From Dyella japonica DSM 16301 (lineage in GTDB: Bacteria; Pseudomonadota; Gammaproteobacteria; Xanthomonadales; Rhodanobacteraceae): 64,000 nucleotides of DNA. The notes under the pieces were generated by a model that saw only the letters and a program-made list of their open reading frames with translations, had not been told where the DNA came from and ran no database searches. Of the stretch, positions 33,544-45,500 are shown one piece after another. Position 1 is the stretch's first letter. Every line of letters starts with the position of its first letter. The stretch spans positions 1-64,000 of the forward strand of contig NZ_JPLA01000022.1 in assembly GCF_001010355.1 (NCBI RefSeq), written 5' to 3'. The position numbers and the translations under genes are program-made.

Positions 33544-36500
33544 ATGAACAGGGTCTATCTCATCGTATGGAGTCGCGTTCGCCAAGGCTGGATTGTGGCA
33601 AGCGAATTGGCTAGGCATCGCGGAAAGACAGGCTCCTCCGCTACATCCTGTCATTCTCGAAACGAGAGGAGGCTAGCAAGTGAAGACATAAGGCGCACTC
33701 CAATTGTGGGCGCCACCTGTCTTCGCCGATCCGGCGGCCTGATGCGTTCACCCAAACGCGTTGACAGTGATCGGCTTGGTTTGGTGCACCGATGTGTCCT
33801 ATGTGCCTTCTCCTTGCTGTTGGCTGACTCGGTCATGCCGGCCAGGGCCCAAACGGCTCTGGCCGCGGGACAGGACATTTATACCAACGGTCTCAATCTT
33901 GGTTTGTACAACCTACAACTTGGGGGCGATGTCACTTGGCTGACGAACTTTGACGTCAACTCGGTAGCCAGAAGCAACATCACTATCGATGGGGCCGGCC
34001 ATGTCATCACCGTTGGGCCGTCGAGCGGCCAGCGAATGCTGAGCCTCTATCAAAACAACACCAACATCGCCATCACCAATGCCACGATCACTTCGCAGCC
34101 GTTTACCGGTCCACGGAATGGCTTGTTTTTGTTCAATAGCTCCAACGTTACGACCAATTTGAATCTGACCGGATCGACCATTCAAAACATTGGCCCTACC
34201 GATTTCAACACTTACGCCTCGGCGGATTACGGGCCGTTTGTTTCGATGCGAGGTGGTGCGAACTCGGTGTTGAACATCAACGGCGGCGCGACGGGTGTCA
34301 CGTTCACGGGCAACCATGGACTGGCTGACCAGCCTGGCGTCATCGGTCTCTATGGAAGCAATACCCTCAATTTCACCGGCAACGTGACGTTCAACGGGAA
34401 CTGGACGGCCAATTACGGTGGTGCACTGACCATCTACGAAGCCACCGGCGAAACGATGAATTTCGCCGGGCCGACGGTCTTCAGTAGCAACCATTCCTCT
34501 GTATTTGGAGGCGCCATAGATTTCTGGGGTGGCGCTTCAACGCTGACCTTCAACGCTCCAGTGACATTCAGTGGCAACTATGTCTACGGCGGCACCACGT
34601 TTTCCGCCACCTATCCCAATCACGTAACTGACCAGCACAGCAGAGGCGGTGCGGTCAATATCGGTTACCTCAGCCCGGGCAGCGGCAGCGTCAATCTGGT
34701 GACCAACAGCACAGCGCTGTTTGACGGTAACTTCGTCATCGAAACCAAAAGCGGACGTAACGCTCTCGGCGGCGCAGTGAGCGCTTACGGCAACGGCAGC
34801 AGCTACAACTACTTCATGAATTTTAATGGTCCAACGACCTTCAGCAACAACTACGTTTATTCAACGACAGGATCGGGTTTTGGTGGCGCGGTCTATTACG
34901 ACTCGGGATCTGCCGCTGTACTTAATCTTGGCCCCGGCTCCAGCGTCATCAATAACTACGCCGAGACGCTCGGCGGCGCGATTTATCTGCAAACCGGCAC
35001 CATCAATCTGAAGGCAGATGGCGGTGACATTACGTTTCAAGGTAATCGCCAGGGTGCCTCCTTTACATCCATCGCGGGTGGGTTGTATGCACCAGTGGTT
35101 GGCTCGGGCACACCCAATGCCATATATCTGAACAGCACAGGCAGTCTGAATCTGGATGCCACCGTCGGCAATTTCATCCAGTTCTATGACCCGATTGCCT
35201 CGACTGCTGGCGCGTCCGTTACCGTCAACAAGACCGGTGCAGGTACGGTCATTTTTCATGGAAACAGCAGCAACCCCGGTGACCCGACTTATAACTCGAC
35301 CGTGCTGACCAATACCAACGTCAACGGCGGCACCTTCGCGTTCACCGATGGGGTTTCCTATGGAGGAACGAGTTCCGGCGTGTTCACCGTCAATAACGGT
35401 GGAACGGTGCAGGGAGACGATGGAAGCACGTTGCTTTCCGGGACCATCGCCGTCAATGCCGGTGGCACCGTTGCAACGAATGGAGGCATTTTCAACCTCA
35501 ATGCAGGCACTGGCGGCATCACTTCCACGGCGGGTCGCTTTACCGGGTTTGGCAGCATCACCGCACCGAGTATTTCGTTGAGCAGCTCGGCCGCCAATAT
35601 TTCCACAGCTGATGTCGCTGGCGGCAACACACTGTCACTCAACACTGTACTGACCAATGCTGGCGGATTGAACAAGACAGGTGCAGGCACACTTGTACTG
35701 ACGGGGGCCAATACGTTTACCGGCGGCACGACAATCAGCGGTGGCGCGTTGTCTGTTTCCAGTGACGCCAATCTTGGCGGTGCAGCGGGAGGACTGGCGT
35801 TCAATGGCGGCACGTTGTTGACGACGACGGGTATTTCCAGCGCGCGCCCGGTCAATTTGATCGGAAACGGCACGATCGATAACGGAGGTAATGCGGACAC
35901 CTTCTCTGGCGTGTTTAGTGGCGCAGGCTCACTGACATCGTTGGGGGCGGGCACGTTGGTGCTCGCCGGCGACAGCACCTATACGGGCGGTACGACGATC
36001 AGCGCCGGCACGTTGCAGCTCGGTAACGGCGGCACCACTGGAAGCATCGTCGGCAACGTCACCGATAACGCGGCGCTGGTAGTCAATCGCAGCGGGAACC
36101 TGATGCTGACCGGCATCATCTCGGGCACGGGCACCTTCGCGCAATCAGGGCCCGGAACCGTGATCCTTACCGGTGACAACACCTATACCGGCAACACGTT
36201 GATAAGTGCTGGCACGCTGCAACTGGGCAGCAACGGTACCAGCGGCAGCATTGCCGGCCCGATCACCGACAATGCGGCCCTGGTGATCAAACGCAGCGAC
36301 AGCGTGACGCTGCCTGGCGCGATTTCTGGCACAGGATCGTTCACCCAATCAGGGGCCGGCTCCACCATTTTCACTGGCAACAATACCTACGCGGGCGGCA
36401 CAACGATCAGTACGGGTACGTTGCAAATCGGCGCGGGAGGCACCACGGGTAGCGTTGCTGGGGATGTCACGGACAATGCTGCGCTGGTTTTCAATCGAAG

Positions 36501-39500
36501 CGATGCGTTGACCTATGCAGGGATCGTCAGCAGTTCGGGCACGCTGACGCAGGCGGGCACTGGCACACTTACGTTGAGTGGTGCCAATAGCTACCGAGGC
36601 GGCACGTTCCTCAATGCCGGTGTATTGAGCGTGAGCAGTGATGGCAACCTGGGTGCGACCAGCGGTTCACTCACGTTCAATGGTGGCACCTTGCAATTGG
36701 GTGCAAGTTTCAACACCGCAGCCACTCGCGCGGTTGCCCTCAATGGCAACGGCACAATCGACACCAACGGGTTTTCCGGCACGGTTCCCGTAGGCATCAG
36801 CGGTGCAGGCGGTCTGACCAAACTCGGTGCCGGTACGTTGACGCTGACCGGCAACAGTATTTATACGGGCGACACCGTCATCAGCGCAGGCACCTTGCAG
36901 CTGGGCAATGGCGGTAACGCTGCCAGCGTGGCGAGTGCGATCGTCGACAACGCAGCGCTCGTCATCAATCAAAGCAATATCGTGACGTTGCCAGGTGTCA
37001 TTTCGGGCACGGGCACGCTGACGCAAGTGGGCACGGGTGACACGATCCTCACCGGCAACAGCACCTACAGCGGAGCGACCACCATCAGTGCCGGCAAGTT
37101 GCAGCTTGGCAACGGCGGCACGAATGGGAGCATCACCGGTCCCATCGTCGACAACGCTGCACTGGCTATCGACCGCAGTGACAGCGTGACGATGCCTGGA
37201 GCGATTTCCGGCACGGGCACGCTGACACAATCGGGTTCGGGAACCCTGATACTCACCGGCGCGGATACGTACACGGGCGCGACCGCAGTAAACGCCGGTA
37301 CGTTGCGCGTCAACGGCTCCATCGCCAGCCCGACCACGACGGTGGCGAACGGGGCGACGCTGGGTGGCAGCGGCACCATCGGTGGCGCGGTAACGATTCA
37401 AACCGGCGCTCACCTGTCACCTGGCAACAGCCCTGGCACCCTGACCGTCAATGGCAATCTGGTCTTGATGGGCGGTTCGTTCCTCGATTACGAACTGGGC
37501 CAGGCGGGTGTCGTCGGTGGACCGCTCAATGACCTGACGTCGGTGGGCGGCAATCTGACACTAGGCGGTTCGCTCAATGTCAGCGTGTCCTCCGGTGGCA
37601 CGTTTGGCCCCGGCGTCTATCGCCTGATCAGCTACGCCGGCACGCTTACCAACAACGGCCTTGGCTTCGGCACGGTGCCCGCGGGCTTCACGCCGAATGT
37701 GGATCTGCTCGTGCAGACGGCGGTGCCGCAGCAAGTGAACCTGATCAATGCACAAGGTCTGGGGCCGTTGACGTTTTGGGATGGCGGCAACCAGGCATTG
37801 GCGAACAACAACGTGGTGAACGGCGGTGCGGGTACCTGGGTGACCTCGGTCAGCGATACGTCGTGGACCGACAGCGCCGGTGCAGTGAATGGATCATGGC
37901 AGCCCAATGGCTTCGCCATCTTTCAGGGCACACCGGGCACGGTGACCGTCGACAACAGCGCGGGTGCGGTCACCTTCAGCGGTGCTCAATTCGCGGTGAA
38001 TGGCTACACCATCACTGGCCAGCCACTCACCACGACGACTGCCGATACCATCGTACGCGTGGGTGACGGCACGGGTGCGGGCGCGGCGATGACCGCGACG
38101 ATCGGCTCGGTCATTCAGGGCAGCGGTGGTATTGACAAGACCGATCTTGGCACGCTCGTACTCAGCGGTGCCAACACCTACACCGGTGGAACGACGGTAG
38201 CCAGCGGCACACTGTCTATCGCCAGCAATGCCAACCTGGGCAATGCGGCGGGGGCGCTCACCTTCAACGGCGGCACGCTTCTGACCACCGCCGGTCTTGC
38301 GTCGGCACGCACGGTGAATTTGGCGGGTAGCGGCACGATCGACAATGGTGGCAACAGCGATACATTTTCCTCCGTGATCGGCGGTAGCGGTGCATTGACC
38401 TCAGCCGGAGCAGGCACGCTGATTCTTTCCGCCGACAACACCTATACAGGTGGCACGACAATCAGTGCCGGTACGCTGCAGCTTGGCAGCGGTGGCACGA
38501 CAGGCAACGTGGTGGGCAATGTCGTCGACAACGGCTCGCTGGTGTTCAACCATTCCAACGCGCTGACTTACGCCGGTGTGATCAGCGGTAGCGGCACCAT
38601 GACGAAGGGGGGCGCCGGTGCGTTGACGCTCACCAATGCCAACACCTACACCGGCGGTACCACGATTGCCTCGGGCGCAGGTGTGCTGCAGATCGGCAAT
38701 GGTGGCACTACGGGCAGCATTGCGGGCAATGTGACTTTCGCGGGGTCTAGCGCTACCAACATCGCGACGCTTACCTTCAACCGATCAGACGATATGACGT
38801 TTGCAGGCTCGGTCAGCGGCTTCGGGGTGATCAACAAGATCAACACCAACAACCTGACGTTGAGCGGCGACGTCAGCACCACTTACGCTGTCGCTAACGC
38901 GATCAACGTGCAAAGCGGCACACTGACGGTCACGGGAACCCTGGGAGCGACAAGCGCCAATGGTGCTACCACCGTCGCCAGCGGCGCGACGCTGAATATC
39001 GGCAATGGTGGAACGACCGGCATGGTGACGGCGGGAAACATTGTCGACAATGGTGCTGTTTTCATCAATCGCGGCGACAATGTGTCTCTGAACACCCTGA
39101 TCGGCGGTACGGGCGCCCTCACCAAGCTCGGCACCAACGTCGTCACGCTGACACAGAACGATACTTACACCGGGCTCACCACGATCGCTTCCGGAACGCT
39201 CCAACTGGGTGCGGTATCCACCTCAGGCGGCGTCACCGGCAATATCCTGGACAACGGCATCCTCGTCTATAACCGAAATGCCTCGGCCACCTATGGCGGC
39301 ACGATAAGCGGCACCGGCTCGGTAGTGAAGCAGGGAGCCAATACCTGGACGCTCACCGGCGCCAATACGTATACCGGTGGCACGACGATCGCCAGCGGGA
39401 CGCTGTCCATCGCCAGTGACAACAATATGGGTGATGCGTCCGGTACGCTGACCTTTACGAGTGGCACACTGCTGACCACGGCGGGCATGACCAGCGCCCG

Positions 39501-42500
39501 TACCGTCAATATGACGGGCAACGGCACCATCAACAATGGTGGCAACCTGGATACATTTTCTGGTTTGTTCAGTGGGGCGGGGGCGCTTACATCCACCGGT
39601 GCTGGTACGACCATCCTCACGGCCAATAACACCTATACCGGTAGCACGACGATCGCCGCAGGCACGTTGCAACTCGGCAATGGCGGCACCAGCGGCAGCG
39701 TGGCCGGCAATATCACCGACAACAGTGCCTTGGTGTACAACCGCAGCGATGCGTTCATCTACAACGGTATCGTCAGCGGCAGTGGCGGCCTGACTGTGGC
39801 GACAGGCAGGCTCGCGCTCGCGGGTAATAACAGCTTTACCGGCGCTTCCACGATCAATGCCGGTGCGACACTGCAAGTGGGCAACAGCGGCGCTTCCGGT
39901 AGCGTGGTCGGCAGCATCGTCGATAACGGTCAACTCTTGTTCCAACGCAGCGGTGCATATACCTACGCCGGTGCGATTAGCGGCAGCGGAACCCTGATGC
40001 AGGCCGGAACTGGCACGACGATCCTCACCGGTACGAGCACGTATACCGGTGCGACTAATGTGAACGCAGGAACGCTACGTGTGAACGGTTCCATTGCCAG
40101 TCCGCTGACCACCGTATTCAGTGGTGCGACGTTGGGTGGCTCGGGCACCTTGGGTGGCAACGTGACAGTGCAGGACGGTGGCCACCTCGCACCGGGCAAT
40201 AGTCCCGGCACGCTCACCATTACCGGCAATCTGTCGCTGTCGAACGGCTCGATACTCGATTACGAGCTGGGCAAAGCCGGTGTTCCAGGTGGGCCGCTGA
40301 ATGACCTCACGGTGGTGAATGGCAATCTGCAGCTCGATGGCGTCCTCAACGTGACTGCGTCATCGGGCGGTACGTTTGGTCCGGGTGTGTATCGGGTAAT
40401 CAACTACGCCGGCACACTGACCAATAATGGCCTCGATTTTGGCACGGTACCCGCCGGCTTCACGCCAAACGTTGATCTGTTGGTGCAAACGGTTGTGCCG
40501 CATCAAGTGAACCTGATCAATACACAGGCATTGGGGCCGCTCACGTTCTGGGATGGCAACGACACTGCGCTGTTCAACAACAACGTGGTCAATGGTGGCA
40601 CTGGCACATGGCTGGCTTCGGCCGGTGACGCGTCGTGGACCGACAGCACGGGCGCGGTGAATGCGTCGTGGCAGCCCAACGGGTTTGCGATCTTTCAGGG
40701 TACGCCGGGCACGGTGACAGTGGACAACAGTGCCGCCCCGGTCACCTTCAGCGGTGCCCAGTTCGTGGTGAATGGATACACCCTTGCCGGCCAGCCGCTG
40801 ACGACCAACACGGCAGACACCATCATTCGCGTGGGCGACGGCACGGCAAGCGGCCTGGGCATGTCCGCCATCGTGGCCAACGTCATTCAGGGCAGCGGCG
40901 GTCTGGATAAGACGGATCTTGGCACACTGATCCTTACCGCAGACAACACGTACACGGGCGGCACCACGATCAATAGCGGCGTGCTGCAGATCGGTAATGG
41001 AGGGTTGTCGGGTAGTGTGACGGGCAACATCGTCAATAATGGCACGCTGACGTATTACCGCTCTGACAACGGGGACACGCCCTACATCATCAGCACGCCG
41101 ATTTCGGGTCAGGGTTCGATCGTGTTCAAGGGCAACGGAGTGAGTAACGAGTCCGCCTATGAGGTGGACACGGCCAACAGCGGCTTCAACCAGAACGTGA
41201 TCGTCGAGTCGGGAGCCCGCCTCTCCCTTCAGTTCAAAAGCGCCGGCACGGGCAATGGCATCGTGGTGGAAGACGGCGGAGGCATCTGGCTGGCCAAAGG
41301 AGCGGATTACGCCAATCCCATCGCCATCTCCGGAAACGGCTGGCTTGAGCCTTCGGGGCAATTGGGCGCCATTCGTATCGCGGACAACTCGACAGCGAGC
41401 GGCCCGATCTTCTTGAACGGCAATGCACGTATCGACGCCCCCTTTGCGCATGATACGGGAACTTTCAGCGGTGTTATCGATGATCTCGGCCGTAGTTTCC
41501 AATTGGAGAAGGCTGGGCCTGGTATGGTGACATTCACCGGGAACAACACATATACCGGTGGAACGCTGCTTTCAGAGGGCACGTTGCAGATTGGCAACGG
41601 CGGTACCAGCGGCAGCGTCGTGGGCAACCTCATCGACCAGGGTACGCTCGTGTTCAACCGCAGTGATGCAGCGAGTTTTGCCGGCATCATCAGCGGAACG
41701 GGCACCGTCACGCAGAGCGGCACGGGTACGCTCACATTTACCGGAAACAACACGTATACCGGAACGACGACCGTCGATCCGGGCACACTGCTGATCAACG
41801 GCAACCAGACCGCCGCTAACGGGGCGGTCAACGTGGATTCGGGGGCCACGCTGGGCGGCTCTGGCACGACAGGCGGCAATGTCACCGTCGCTGATGGTGG
41901 CCATCTGCTTGGATCGCAGGGGCTGGTCTTCTCGATGAATCAGTTGGCCTTGAATCCGATGTCGCAAGTGGATATCAACGTGACGGCGCCGGGCACCATT
42001 GGCCTATTCAACATCAATGGCAATGGCGGCGGCACTGGTGCGGGCAATCTCGTGCTTGACGGCAGCCTCAACATTACGGCCACGGGCACGTTGGGTCCGG
42101 GTGTTTACCGGGTAATGAACTACTCCGGCGCGTTGACCGACAACCGCCTTGCCTTCGGCACGGTGCCATCCGGATTCACGCCAAACGTCGATTTGTTCAT
42201 TCAGACGTCGGTGGCGCAGCAGGTCAATCTGGTCAATGCGCAGGGCGTGGGGCCGCTGAATTTCTGGGACGGCAGTAATCCCGCATTGTTCAACAACAAC
42301 CAGATCAACGGCGGGTCCGGTGTGTGGCAAGCACAGATTCTGGCCGGGCAGGTCATCGACAACTGGACAGATGTCGCGGGCGCGGTGAACGCACAGTGGC
42401 TGGCAAATGGGTTCGCCATCTTCCAGGCCACACCCGGGATCGTGACCGTCAATAACGGTGCCGGTGCGGTGACATTCAGCGGCGCCCAGTTTGCTACGGA

Positions 42501-45500
42501 TGGCTATACGGTGACCGGCGAGCCCCTCACCACTACTACGGCCGACACGATCATTCGCGTCGGTGACGGCACGGCGCTGGGGGCGGGCATGACTGCGACG
42601 ATCGGTGCCGTCATCCAGGGCAGTGGTGGTCTGCACAAGACCGATCTCGGCACGCTGGCGCTATCGGGTGCCAACACGTACAGCGGTGGTACGACCGTGG
42701 GTGGTGGCGTGTTGTCCATCGCCAGCGACTCCAACCTGGGTGCCGCCAATACCGCGCTCACGCTCGATGGCGGCACGCTATTGACGACCAGTGCCATCGA
42801 CACGCCGCGCGCGGTGACCGTGGGCAGCAGCAATGGAGGATTCGATAATGGTGGGAATGTCGATACGTTGAGCAGCGCGATCACGGGCCCGGGTGCACTC
42901 AGGTTTGCCGGCAGCGGTACCACGACACTTCTATCCGACAACACGTATGCCGGTGGCACGACCATTGCGGGTGGCACGCTCGTGCTCGGCAATGGTGGCG
43001 CTACGGGCAGCGTGGTTGGCGACATCGCCGACAACGGCGCGCTGGTGCTCAATCGCAGCGGCGCCACCGCCTACGGTGGAGTCATCAGCGGTACGGGTTC
43101 CCTAACGACGCAAACAGGCACGGTGACGCTCAGTGGTGCCAACAGCTACGCGGGTGCCACCACGGTCAATGCCGGGACGTTGCTTATCAATGGCACCCAG
43201 AGTGCGGCGACGGGGGCGGTTTTCGTAGGCGCGGGTGCCGCACTGGGTGGCGTGGGTGCGACAGGCGGCAACGTGAGCGTGGCCGACAACGGACGTCTGA
43301 TAGGCGTGCAAGGACAGACGTTGACCATGAACTCGCTCACGCTGAACCCGCTCTCGCATCTGGACGTGTCGCTTGCAGACCCGAGCCCCCAGGCACTGTT
43401 CAACGTTAACGGTAACGCGGGTGGAAGCGGTGCAGGCAATCTGGTGCTCGGCGGTGTGCTCGACATCACGGCGACGGGCGCCTTTGGGCCCGGCCTCTAC
43501 CGTCTGATCAACTACACCGGCGCATTGATCAACAACGGTCTGACCTTTGGCACCGTGCCAACGAATTTCACGCCGAACATCGATCTGCTTTTGCAGACCT
43601 CAGTAGCGCAACAGGTCAACCTCGTCAACACCAAGGGCGCGCTGCTATCGTTCTGGGACGGTAACGACAACACGCTGTTCGATAACGGCCAAGTCAACGG
43701 TGGTAGCGGTACATGGCTGGCCACGACGGGCGAGTCATGGACCGATAGCGCGGGTGCGGTCAATGGCGCATGGCTGAAGAACGGTTTTGCCATCTTCCAG
43801 GGCACTCCCGGTACCGTCACAGTGGACAACAGCGCTGGCGATGTCACTTTCAGCGGCGCGCAGTTCGCCTTGAACGGCTACACCATTACGGGCGCACCGT
43901 TGACCACCGGGGAACTCGACACGGTCATCCGCGTCGGTGACGGTACGGCAGCTGGTGCGTCGATGACAGCAACTATCAACGCCGCGATTCAGGGCAGCGG
44001 TGGTCTCAGGAAGACCGATCTGGGCACGCTCGCGCTCGGTGGCGCCAACAGCTATACCGGCGGCACGACGATCGATGCAGGCACGCTCAGCATCGGCTCC
44101 GACGCCAATCTCGGCGACCCGGCCGGTTCGTTGACTTTCAACGGCGGCACGCTGCTTCTCACCGGGCCGGTCACAACAGCGCGAAGTGTGGTGCTCAACG
44201 CAGATAGCACGATCAACACGCAAAGTGACAAGAACAAATTCACCCATGCCATCACTGGCGCAGGTGGTTTGACCAAACAAGGCAGTGGCGCATTGATATT
44301 CGATGGCGCAGCGACCTATGGCGGTAGCACTGAGGTGGCGGCCGGTACGCTCGTTGTCGGCGATGCCAGTCATTCGCAGGCCGTGCTGGGTGGTGGCGGT
44401 GGTACCGTCACCGTAGACGCCAATGCGGCACTCGGTGGCTACGGCAGGGTGCAAGCCTCGGTGCTCAACAACGGCACCGTGGGAGTCGGCAATGCGTTGC
44501 CAGTGCTTGCCAACGGTCCGGATGCGACGTTCACCATTGCCGGCCCGCTGGATAATCGCGGCACGGTCTCCATGATCAACGGTGTTGCGGGCGATCGGCT
44601 GGTGGTCAGCGGTGGCGCTTACGTATCCGATGGTGGCCAACTCCAGGTCGAATCCGTGCTCAACGATGGCGGGGCGAGTGGTCAGACCGATCAGTTGGTC
44701 GCCGATGCCGTCGTGCTGGGTAGCGGTGGCCCGACACGCGTGAATGTGCAGAGCGTGGGCGCGCCGCCTGCACTGCTGACGACGGGGGATGGCATCAAGG
44801 TGGTCGATGTCGGGAACGCCGGAACTTCGGCACCCGGCGCCTTTACGCTGGGTAATCGCGTGGTGACTGGTCCTTACGAATATCAGTTGTTTCAGGGCGG
44901 AGTGACTAACCCAGGCGATGGCGACTGGTACCTTCGTGACGTGGCGCCATCACCTCAGCCACCCGCACCGCCCGTGCCGATCGTACGCCCCGAAGTGGGC
45001 ACGTATCTCGATAACCAGTTTGCAGCTAGTCGCATGTTCGTCGGCACCTTGCACGATCGGCAGGGCGATCCAGACACAGTGTTCGGCGACGCCAGTGATA
45101 TCGGCCCAGCGTGGCTGCGCCTGGATGGTGGGGGCACCCACTATCACTCGGTCAACGACCTCCTGCACACCAACGGTAATGACGTGCTGTTGATGGGGGG
45201 CGTGGATCTGTATCACAGCCACTTCGCTGATCGCAGCGACGCTCTGCGTGTCGGCGTGATGATGGGGTATGGCCGCAGCACTTCCAATTCCAGTGCGGCG
45301 TTCAACCCTGCCCAATCGTCGGGTCGGGTCAATGGCTACAACGTTGGAGCGTATGGCACCTGGTTCGCACACCCTGACGAACGGATAGGAGCGTACGTCG
45401 ATACGTGGGCGCAATATTCGGATTTCAGTAACCGCGTGGAGGGCTCTCGTGGCTATACGATCCATTACGATTCGCACGCATGGACGGCCTCCGTGGAGGG

